64,000 nt of DNA from Hymenobacter sp. BT559 (lineage in GTDB: Bacteria; Bacteroidota; Bacteroidia; Cytophagales; Hymenobacteraceae): positions 124,001 through 188,000 of the forward strand of contig NZ_JAGETY010000001.1 of NCBI RefSeq assembly GCF_017571525.1, in the 5' to 3' direction. The position numbers and the translations under genes are program-made. Positions 51,127 to 58,026 of this stretch are shown here, piece by piece. Every line of letters begins with the position of its first letter. Position 1 is the first letter of the stretch. The notes under the pieces are model-generated. The model saw only the letters and a list, made by a program, of their open reading frames with translations, did not search any database and was not told the DNA's origin.

Positions 51127-52146
51127 ATGCTTCCTCGCGTGCTCGTGACCGGTGCCAACGGCTTTTTGGGTCGCCACCTCGTAGCCGAACTGCTGCACCG
51201 GGGCTACCCCGTGCGGGCGTTGGTGCGGCCGGGACGGGGGCTAGCAGCGGGCGCTTCCCCCCTACCGCCCTTACAGACATTGCCCATTGAAGTGTGCGAG
51301 CTAGACCTATCCCAAGTGGTGCGCAAAGAGGCCCTAGCCGATACTATTAATGGCTGCGGGGCCATCATTCACGCCGCTGCAGTGGCTCAGGTTAATCCGG
51401 CCCGTAGCCGGGCGGTTCGCGATACCAATATTCATGGCACCGAACAAGCGTTGCGTCTGGCGCGCAAGGGGGGCGTTGAGCGCTTGGTGTACGTGGGTAC
51501 AGCTAATGTCTTCGGCTTTGGCTCAAAAAAGCAGCCCGGCGACGAAACTCGGCCCTACACCGGCCGCCGCTACGGCCTCGACTATATGGACAGTAAGCGT
51601 GCTGCAACCGACCGCGTACTGGCCGCCGTGGCTCGCGAGCAGCTGCCTGCCGTGCTGGTCCACCCCACCTTTATGCTAGGCCCGGGCGATGCCAAGCCGA
51701 CCTCAGGCGCCCTGCTGCTGGAGCTACACCGCGGCCGCCTACCCGGCTACCCGCTAGGGGGCAAAAACTACGTGCACGTGCACGATGTGGCCATGGCCAC
51801 AGTAAACGCGCTTACGCAGGGCCGGGTGGGCGAATCGTACATCTTGGGTAATGAAAACCTGAGCTATAAAGAAGCATTCGCCCTCATGGCCGACGTAATG
51901 GAGGTAGCGCCGCCGCGCTGGCCGGTACTGCAGCCGCTGGCCAATTTTTACGGCGCGCTATGCGACCTCAAGACTCTCTTCACCGGCCGACCGGCCCAGG
52001 TAAATTCGGCGATGGTGGCTGTGGCCAATGATGGCCATTATTTCAGTCCGCAGAAAGCCCGCGCAGAGTTGTCACTCCCCCAAACCCCCATTATCCAAGC
52101 CGTGGCCGAAGCCTTCGCCTGGTTTAAAACCTACGGCTATGTTTAG
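51127..52146 (+). CDS. NAD-dependent epimerase/dehydratase (extended SDR)
   Basis: This 339-residue extended SDR has the NAD motif VLVTGANGFLGRHLVAELL, HAAAVAQVNPARSRAVRDTN, a YMDSKRA catalytic Tyr-x3-Lys, and the C-terminal substrate domain with HVHDVAMATVNAL. Such enzymes work on nucleotide sugars or on hydroxysteroid/flavonoid-type substrates; here the glycosyltransferase neighbour favours a sugar. It overlaps the next SDR gene by eight bases. Confidence 0.88.
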   Translation: MLPRVLVTGANGFLGRHLVAELLHRGYPVRALVRPGRGLAAGASPLPPLQTLPIEVCELDLSQVVRKEALADTINGCGAIIHAAAVAQVNPARSRAVRDTNIHGTEQALRLARKGGVERLVYVGTANVFGFGSKKQPGDETRPYTGRRYGLDYMDSKRAATDRVLAAVAREQLPAVLVHPTFMLGPGDAKPTSGALLLELHRGRLPGYPLGGKNYVHVHDVAMATVNALTQGRVGESYILGNENLSYKEAFALMADVMEVAPPRWPVLQPLANFYGALCDLKTLFTGRPAQVNSAMVAVANDGHYFSPQKARAELSLPQTPIIQAVAEAFAWFKTYGYV

Positions 52147-52966
52147 TAACCCCTCCGGCTCGCTGGCGGGCAAGGTCGCGCTCATCACGGGGTCTGAGTC
52201 GGGCATTGGCCGCGAAACGGCCCGCGCCTTTTGCCAGCAGGGCGCCGCCGTGGTGCTCAACGGCCGTCAGGCCGGGCGCCTCGAAGCTACTCGCCAGGCC
52301 CTGGCCGCCGAAGGCTACCAGGTAGCGGCTTGCGTGGCCGACGTTACCGACTATGCCGCCTGCGAGCACCTCGTGGCCACGGCTATCGCGCACTTCGGCC
52401 GGCTCGATATTCTTATTACCAACGCCAGCATTTCGCAGCGGGCTTACTTTGCCGACATGCAGCCCGAAGTGTTCCGGCAAGTGCTTGACAGCAACGTGTA
52501 TGGGTCGGTGCACCCGCTCAAGGCAGCATTACCTCACCTCATCGAGGCTAGGGGCAGTGTCACATTCATTTCTTCGATATCGGCCCTCAATGGCATGCCT
52601 AGCGGTTCGGCCTACTGCGCCGGCAAGGCGGCCCTGGCCAACCTGGCCCACACCCTGCGCCTTGAGCTGGCCGACACCGGCGTGCACTTTGGCGTGGTGC
52701 ACATTGGCTTCACCCAAAACGACCCCGACAAGCGCGTGCTCGACGCCGGGGGCCAGCCCGTGCCCATTGCCCACCGCCCGCCGCGCTGGCAAAAGTCGCA
52801 GGCTCAGGTGGCGGCCATCATTCTGAGCCACGTGCGGCGGCGGCGGCGGCGCACCGTTATCTCGGCTTTGGGCCGCCTTATTCTGGTGGTGCACACGCTG
52901 CTCCCCCGGCTGGGCGACTGGGTAGTGCTAACTTCTCAGCGCCGAATGCGCAACTTCTACGAATAG
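52139..52966 (+). CDS. Classical short-chain dehydrogenase/reductase
   Basis: This 275-residue Rossmann enzyme has the cofactor motif ALITGSESGIGRETARAF, DILITNASISQRAYF (the NAG-like NAS motif), the catalytic Ser in FISSISALNG and Tyr-x3-Lys in SAYCAGKAALANLAHTL. The tail is basic (HVRRRRRRTVISALGRL) with a hydrophobic stretch, so it may associate with the membrane, as do SDRs acting on lipids. It is coupled to the epimerase. The substrate is unknown; the cluster suggests an organoarsenical sugar or lipid intermediate (inference). Confidence 0.88.
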   Translation: MFSNPSGSLAGKVALITGSESGIGRETARAFCQQGAAVVLNGRQAGRLEATRQALAAEGYQVAACVADVTDYAACEHLVATAIAHFGRLDILITNASISQRAYFADMQPEVFRQVLDSNVYGSVHPLKAALPHLIEARGSVTFISSISALNGMPSGSAYCAGKAALANLAHTLRLELADTGVHFGVVHIGFTQNDPDKRVLDAGGQPVPIAHRPPRWQKSQAQVAAIILSHVRRRRRRTVISALGRLILVVHTLLPRLGDWVVLTSQRRMRNFYE

Positions 52967-53019
52967 CCCTTCGCAATCTGCCCACCCTCCTTTTTTCGTA
53001 TTCTTTTAAAAGCCAGCAC

Positions 53020-53352
53020 ATGGAAACGTATTACAACCCCGCCGACCTCAAGAAATTCGGCAACATCGGCGAGTTTCAGAAAGAGTTTGCCGACAAGTTT
53101 TTTGCTTACTACGGCGCTGTGTTTGCCGAAGGCGCGCTTACGGCCCGCGAAAAATCGCTTATCGCCCTGGCCGTAGCCCACGCCGTGCAGTGCCCCTACT
53201 GCATCGACGCCTACTCGGCCGACACCCTCGAAAAAGGCTGCACCGAGCCCGAAATGATGGAGGCTGTGCACGTTGCCGCCGCTATCCGCGGTGGTGCCAC
53301 CCTGGTGCACGGCGTGCAAATGATGAATAAAGTCAAAGAGTTATCGATGTAA
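53020..53352 (+). CDS. AhpD-like arsenosugar biosynthesis-associated peroxidase-like protein
   Basis: This 110-residue protein of the carboxymuconolactone decarboxylase/AhpD fold starts with FGNIGEFQKEFADKFFAYYG. It has the redox motif AVAHAVQCPYCIDAYSAD (Cys58-x-x-Cys61 with the preceding His) and a closing AAIRGGATLVHG. This narrow subfamily travels with arsM/arsS genes; its thiol pair suggests reduction of an arsenic intermediate or peroxide removal, but the activity is unproven. It is separated from arsS by the second copy of the 14-bp-TIR palindrome. Confidence 0.92.
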   Translation: METYYNPADLKKFGNIGEFQKEFADKFFAYYGAVFAEGALTAREKSLIALAVAHAVQCPYCIDAYSADTLEKGCTEPEMMEAVHVAAAIRGGATLVHGVQMMNKVKELSM

Positions 53353-53355
53353 AGT

Positions 53356-53418
53356 GTAGCGCGGACTTTGTAGTCCGCGTTTGCTGTTCTCCCACGCAGA
53401 CCACAAAGTCCGCGCTAC
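53356..53418. repeat. Inverted-repeat element, copy 2 (14-bp termini)
   Basis: The termini gtagcgcggacttt (53356-53369) and aaagtccgcgctac (53405-53418) are identical to those of the copy at 3126-3202, and the arms extend to 25 bases with two mismatches. The interior differs in length and sequence from copy 1. It fills the gap between the AhpD-like gene and arsS. Confidence 0.85.
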
Positions 53419-53425
53419 TTCTCTC

Positions 53426-54475
53426 ATGATAAAATCCCTCAAAGCCACCGGCAACCAGCTCGCCGACTCGGCTTTTCAGCTTACCGTGCTGCGCCAGGAA
53501 GTAGTCGATGTGCTGCACCTGCCGCCCTTTCATGCCAAGATGAAGGAGGCGGGCTTGTTTCCGTTGCGGCCAGTGCTGCCGGCGGTGATGCAAATCAACG
53601 TGGGCAAGATGTGCAACCAAGTGTGCAAGCACTGCCACGTAGATGCCGGCCCCGACCGCAAGGAAATCATGACCCGCGAAACGATGCAGCTGTGCCTCGA
53701 CGCGCTGGCCCAGACCGACATTCCGACGGTAGACCTCACCGGCGGGGCGCCCGAGATGAACCCCGATTTTCGGTGGTTTGTGGAGCAGATTTCGGCCTTG
53801 GGCCGCAAGGTGCTGGTGCGCTGCAACCTGACCATCATCGTGGCCAATAAGAAGTACCACGACCTGCCCGAGTTTTTCAAAAAGCACGGCGTAGAAGTGG
53901 TCAGCTCGCTGCCCTTTTACTCGGCCGACAAAACCGACCGCCAGCGCGGCGATGGCGTGTTCGACGACTCCATCAAGGCGCTTAAAATGCTGAATGCGGT
54001 GGGCTACGGCCAGCCCGACAGCGGCTTGGTACTGAACTTGGTGTATAACCCATCCGGCGCCTTCATGCCAGGTCCCCAGGCGGCGCTGGAGCGGCAGTTC
54101 AAGCAAGCGCTATTTAAAGACCACGGCATCGTATTTAATAGCCTGTTTGCCATCACCAACCTGCCGGTTAGCCGCTTTCTCGACTACCTCGTGGAGTCGG
54201 GCAATTACGCGGGCTACATGGAAAAGCTGGTTAATGCCTTCAACCCCACCGCCGCGGCCGGCGTGATGTGCCGCGATACCATTTCGGTAGGTTGGGATGG
54301 CGGCCTCTACGACTGCGACTTCAACCAGATGCTTGACCTGCATGTGGCCAGCACCAGCCAGCACATCCGCGACTTCGACGCGGTGGCTCTGGCCCAACGG
54401 CCCATTGTGGTGAATCAGCACTGCTACGGCTGCACGGCCGGCGCCGGCTCGAGCTGCGGCGGCACGGTGGCATGA
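53426..54475 (+). CDS. arsS: Radical SAM arsenosugar biosynthesis enzyme ArsS
   Basis: This 349-residue radical SAM protein has its [4Fe-4S] motif at Cys63-NQV-Cys67-KH-Cys70. A GGAPEMNPDFRWFV (GGE-like) SAM-binding strand and a CNLTII segment follow. The C-terminal Cys-rich end CYGCTAGAGSSCGG is diagnostic of the family. ArsS adds the 5'-deoxyadenosyl group to dimethylarsenite made by ArsM, forming the precursor of oxo-arsenosugars. The start at ATG 53426 lies eight bases after the palindromic element. The aquaporin gene follows after 104 bp. Confidence 0.94.
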   Translation: MIKSLKATGNQLADSAFQLTVLRQEVVDVLHLPPFHAKMKEAGLFPLRPVLPAVMQINVGKMCNQVCKHCHVDAGPDRKEIMTRETMQLCLDALAQTDIPTVDLTGGAPEMNPDFRWFVEQISALGRKVLVRCNLTIIVANKKYHDLPEFFKKHGVEVVSSLPFYSADKTDRQRGDGVFDDSIKALKMLNAVGYGQPDSGLVLNLVYNPSGAFMPGPQAALERQFKQALFKDHGIVFNSLFAITNLPVSRFLDYLVESGNYAGYMEKLVNAFNPTAAAGVMCRDTISVGWDGGLYDCDFNQMLDLHVASTSQHIRDFDAVALAQRPIVVNQHCYGCTAGAGSSCGGTVA

Positions 54476-54579
54476 GCGGCCCTAGCGGCCTGGGCTAGTC
54501 CTTGCCCCTCCCCTCTTCTAAACCAATTGCCTGCGCTGCGCGTGGGCGCCTATTTCTCGGGCCCGGCGCGGGCCACCGC

Positions 54580-55260
54580 ATGACGCCTACCCTCCGACAA
54601 TGCCTGCTGGCCGAACTGCTCGGCACGGCCTTTCTGCTAATTTTTGGCACTGGCGCCGTAGTAGTTGATGAGCAAACCCACGCCATCGGCCACGGGGGAG
54701 TAGCGGCGGCTTTCGGGCTCATTGTGCTGATTATTATTCAGAGCTTGGGCCACGTGAGCGGGGCGCACGTCAACCCGGCCGTCACGATTGGCTTCTGGGC
54801 CGCGGGGCGCTTTCCGGGCCGGCGGGTGCTGCCCTACGTATTGGCACAACTAGCCGGAGGCCTTTTGGGCAGCGGTACGGTGTGGCTGGTAGCTACGCCG
54901 GGCTCCTCACTAGGGGCCACGCTGCCGGCCCACAGTGTCGCCCAGGCATTTGGGGTGGAGCTAGGCCTCACTTTTTGGCTGATGCTCATCATCTTGCGGG
55001 TCACCTCGAGCTACTACGAACAGGGGCTGCTGGTGGGCCTTACTATCAGCGCTACGGTGGGGTTGGAGGCCCTAGTGGGCGGCCCGCTCAGCGGGGCATC
55101 CATGAACCCGGTTCGCTCGCTAGCCCCCGCATTGGTATGCGGCAACTTGACCGCCGCCTGGGTCTATGTGGCGGCCCCGGTGGCGGGCGCGCTACTGGGC
55201 GTGCTAGCCAACCGGCTGCTGGACCCTGCACCGAGTGCGGGTAGTGAACCTACTAGCTAA
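54580..55260 (+). CDS. Aquaporin/MIP channel with NPA and NPV motifs
   Basis: This 226-residue protein has six helices and two half-helices. The first motif is standard (GAHVNPAVTIGF, residues 65-67), while the second reads GASMNPVRSLAPAL, so NPA is changed to NPV (176-178). Some plant NIP metalloid channels (NIP5;1, NIP6;1) carry NPV at the same place, and aquaglyceroporins often move arsenite and methylarsenite in bacterial ars loci. Placed last in the arsS run, it is a good candidate for passage of arsenite or arsenic intermediates. Water/glycerol transport remains possible. Confidence 0.88.
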   Translation: MTPTLRQCLLAELLGTAFLLIFGTGAVVVDEQTHAIGHGGVAAAFGLIVLIIIQSLGHVSGAHVNPAVTIGFWAAGRFPGRRVLPYVLAQLAGGLLGSGTVWLVATPGSSLGATLPAHSVAQAFGVELGLTFWLMLIILRVTSSYYEQGLLVGLTISATVGLEALVGGPLSGASMNPVRSLAPALVCGNLTAAWVYVAAPVAGALLGVLANRLLDPAPSAGSEPTS

Positions 55261-55425
55261 AAGACTATCCAATCGCTAACTTATACTGGTTTCAACTGGC
55301 TACTCAAGTGTATTTAATGAGTAGCTTCTCTTATTCAACCAGGTACAACTCCAAAGCGGGTGCAGCTTCTTCCTGAAGCGCGGCCGGCGTGAGTCTGCTA
55401 GCCCGTATTATGGCTCTGTAACTAA

Positions 55426-55456
55426 GAAGGGGCCTAGCGCTGTGCCAGGCTCCTTC
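55426..55456. terminator. Weak hairpin between aquaporin and YVTN protein genes
   Basis: GAAGGGGCCT pairs with AGGCTCCTTC (one G-U) around an 11-base loop. It lacks a T run and sits between convergent genes. Nothing else is seen in the 225-bp gap. Confidence 0.35.
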
Positions 55457-55485
55457 GATACGTCGCTTACAGGACATCGGCGGAG

Positions 55486-56514
55486 TTAATGCCCAAACTC
55501 CAGCACCCGGAACGTGCCGGGCACGATGCTGGGCCGGGGGCGCGGAATGTCGGTAGTAGCGGGGGGCGCGGCGCCTAGGTCGGCGGTGCAGGTAAAGAGG
55601 TGGTGCGTCTGCGGGTCTTGGGCCAGGGTGCGGGCACCCCGGGCAGTGGGAATGGTGGCCACCACGGTGTATTTGGTGGGCGAATCCTGGTGGATGACGG
55701 TGAGCGTACCCTCGCCGTTGCTGGTCACGATATTGCCGGTGCTGGGGTCAAACGCCGCGCCGTCGGCACCCTTGCCGATGGGCAGCACGGCCACCTGCTT
55801 GCCGGTGCGGCTATCGGTCACGACGAGCTTCTGGTTGGCGCAGGCGCTGAAGAGGCGGTTGTTTTTGGCGTCGAAGGCCAGGCCGGTGGGCTCGGCGCCG
55901 GGGGCTAGCGGGTAGCGGTGGTACACGGCCAGCGTCTTGGCATCGAACTCGATGACTTCGCTTTTGTCCTCGATGTTCACAAAAATGTGGCCCTTGCCGT
56001 CGGTGGCGGGCTCTTCTACGTCGCCGCCCAGCTCGGCGGTGCCCAGCACCTTGCCGCTAGCCCCGTCGAGCACCGTGCTCTTGCCGCCATCATTGCTAAA
56101 GGCAAACACGCGCTGCGAATACTGGTCGTATAGTATCGCGTCGGGTTTGGGGCCGGTGGGAATAGTCGATAGGTTTTGCAGCGTTTTCACGTCGAACACC
56201 ACGCAGGCATTGGCCCGGCCGCAGGTGATGTAGCCCCGGCCGGCACCGGGCACTACCGTGATGCCGTGCACGCCCGGCGTGTTGGGCACCGCGCCGAGGA
56301 GCTTGCGGGTTTTCAGGTCAATCACCTCGGTTTGAGTGCCATGCGATACGTAAAGGCGCTCGCCGGCCGGGTCGACGTAGAGGTAGTCCCAGCCGCCCTC
56401 GCCACCCACCGGAATGGTGTGCAGCAGGTGGTACGGGGCCGTTTGGGCGCGGGAGGGGCTAGCCAGCCCCAGCAGGGCCAGCGCGGCTAAGGCCGCAAAA
56501 CGCAGGGTTTTCAT
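55486..56514 (-). CDS. Exported YncE-like YVTN beta-propeller protein
   Basis: This protein of about 342 residues has a signal peptide (LRFAALAALALLGLASPSRAQ) and a seven-bladed propeller built of YVTN-type repeats: DYLYVDPAGERLYVSHGTQ, GRGYITCGRANACVVFDVKTL, and FDAKNNRLFSACANQKLVVTDSRTGKQV. Such proteins bind ligands or DNA in the periplasm, or act as scaffolds, without a general activity. The start could be the ATG at 56523 or 56514. It is downstream of the COG4705 gene on the same strand, 32 bp apart. Confidence 0.85.
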   Translation of the reverse strand: MKTLRFAALAALALLGLASPSRAQTAPYHLLHTIPVGGEGGWDYLYVDPAGERLYVSHGTQTEVIDLKTRKLLGAVPNTPGVHGITVVPGAGRGYITCGRANACVVFDVKTLQNLSTIPTGPKPDAILYDQYSQRVFAFSNDGGKSTVLDGASGKVLGTAELGGDVEEPATDGKGHIFVNIEDKSEVIEFDAKTLAVYHRYPLAPGAEPTGLAFDAKNNRLFSACANQKLVVTDSRTGKQVAVLPIGKGADGAAFDPSTGNIVTSNGEGTLTVIHQDSPTKYTVVATIPTARGARTLAQDPQTHHLFTCTADLGAAPPATTDIPRPRPSIVPGTFRVLEFGH

Positions 56515-56546
56515 AAGGCGCAAGCGATAAATAAGTAAACGGGCGA

Positions 56547-57302
56547 CTAGCTGGGCTCCTTGGCGGCTACCGGCTCGGCGGGCTGCGGGCGCAGCGTGGT
56601 GTAGACCACCAAGGCTACCAGTACCCCTAGCAGAATAAATGATGAGCCCTTCGTGCCGAAACCCAGGCCGTGTTTTTCGGGCGACTTGGTAAGCAGGTCG
56701 CCAAACGTGGCGCCGAAGGGGCGCGTGAGCACGAAGGCAATCCAGAATAAGAGCACGCTCGAAATGCGGGTAAAAAAGTGCGCCAGCACTACCAGCGCCA
56801 GCAGCGAGCCGATGAGCAGCGCTCCTCCCCCAAAGCCCAGGCCCGAGTCGTCGGCCAGAAAGTCGCCCAGGGCCGTGCCCAGCGTATTAGAGAACAGGAT
56901 GGCTGTCCAGTAGAATAGCTCGCCCCGGCGAGTTGTTATCTCGCTCACCGATAGCGACTTTTCGGTGAGGCGCCACAGGCCGAGCACCACTATGAGAATG
57001 GTAATGAGAATGGCAGTGCCCGTGGCGTAGCCCAGGCCCAGGGTGCGGTCCATGTAGTCGGACATGGTGGTGCCGGCCGTGCTGGTGGCCAGAATAACGG
57101 CCCAGTACAGCGCCGGGATGTAGCGCTTGGCCGCCAGCTGCCCGGCCAGAGTGACCAGAAAGAAGCCGATGAAAAGTAGCGAGCTGATGGCATAGCCCAC
57201 GTTCAGGGTCTGGGCCAGCAGGTCGCCGCCGGTTTCGCCCAGCGTGGTGGCACAAATCTTCATTACCCAGAACAGCAGCGTAACTTCGGGTATCTTTTTC
57301 AT
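56547..57302 (-). CDS. COG4705 membrane protein with four internal repeats
   Basis: This 251-residue protein has about eight helices. Four repeats each combine a helix with a G-T-x-x-G/S-D-x-(L/M) motif: CATTLGETGGDLLAQTLNVG, STAGTTMSDYMDRTLGLGY, SNTLGTALGDFLADDSGLGF and TRPFGATFGDLLTKSPEKHG (about residues 20-215). The repeats place a conserved acidic residue at the end of alternate helices. This fits COG4705, an uncharacterised membrane family. It is divergent from the PepSY-like gene across an inverted repeat. I start at ATG 57302; a start at 57338 is possible. Confidence 0.8.
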   Translation of the reverse strand: MKKIPEVTLLFWVMKICATTLGETGGDLLAQTLNVGYAISSLLFIGFFLVTLAGQLAAKRYIPALYWAVILATSTAGTTMSDYMDRTLGLGYATGTAILITILIVVLGLWRLTEKSLSVSEITTRRGELFYWTAILFSNTLGTALGDFLADDSGLGFGGGALLIGSLLALVVLAHFFTRISSVLLFWIAFVLTRPFGATFGDLLTKSPEKHGLGFGTKGSSFILLGVLVALVVYTTLRPQPAEPVAAKEPS

Positions 57303-57351
57303 AAACAAGGAGTAAACCGGCACCAATGCCAGCCGCAAAATAGCTTATCGG

Positions 57352-57465
57352 CAAACCTAGCGGCCGATTCTGGCGCAAACTTGGCGGCTGGCCAATCAGC
57401 TAGCCAGCCTAGCCGGGCCAGGCGCCGGCTTGTCAGATTAGCGCCAGATTCGGCCGCTAGGTTTG
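57352..57465. repeat. 25-bp inverted repeat in the divergent COG4705/PepSY region
   Basis: CAAACCTAGCGGCCGATTCTGGCGC (57352-57376) is repeated inverted at 57441-57465 with one mismatch. The 64-bp interior contains a smaller hairpin (GGCTGGCC...GGCCAGGC type). It lies across the divergent start region and may be an operator pair or a small mobile relic. Confidence 0.65.
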
Positions 57466-57487
57466 ACTAAATATTTTCTTTTTCCCG

Positions 57488-57919
57488 ATGAAAAGCCTGT
57501 TGTTACTGCTCGGCGGCGCCCTGCTGGCTAGCGCTGCCCAAGCTCAGGAAGTAGCTCCCGCCCAGGTGCCGGCCGCTGCTAAAGCCACGCTCTACGCCAA
57601 GTTTCCGGCCGTCAAAGCGGTGACGTGGGAAAAAGAGGGTCCTAATCTGGAAGCCGGCTTTAAGCTGAACGGCAAAACAATGTCGGTCGTTATTACGCCT
57701 GGCGGCGCGCTGCAGGAAACCGAAACCGACATGCCGCCCGCCCAGCTGCCCGCCGCCGTGCGCGCGACCCTGGCCCGCAACTACAAAGCCTACAAAGTAG
57801 CCGAAGCCTCTACCATCGTCAAAGCTGACGGCACCACCGTATACGAAGCCGAAGTGGCGAAAAGCGGCAAGAAGCAGGATGTGCTTTTTACCGCCGATGG
57901 CCGGGTAGTAACCCCCTAG
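57488..57919 (+). CDS. Exported PepSY-like protein
   Basis: This 143-residue protein has a signal peptide (SLLLLLGGALLASAAQAQ), then two PepSY-like/DUF2874 repeats: VPAAAKATLYAKFPAVKAVTWEKEG with FKLNGKTMSVVITPGGALQETET, and LPAAVRATLARNYKAYKVAEASTIVKADG ending YEAEVAKSGKKQDVLFTADGRVV. PepSY-like domains act as small periplasmic inhibitors or ligand binders. It precedes the TolC/adaptor/RND genes by 107 bp and may share their regulation. Confidence 0.88.
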   Translation: MKSLLLLLGGALLASAAQAQEVAPAQVPAAAKATLYAKFPAVKAVTWEKEGPNLEAGFKLNGKTMSVVITPGGALQETETDMPPAQLPAAVRATLARNYKAYKVAEASTIVKADGTTVYEAEVAKSGKKQDVLFTADGRVVTP

Positions 57920-58026
57920 CGCCGGTCGCGGCCGGCCAGTATAGAGCTGCTCTCCCTACCCGGTGCGGCACCACGCGTAATAGGGTTTGCTAGCGCCGGG
58001 CAGGCTGCACAAGCAAGGAAAAGCTT

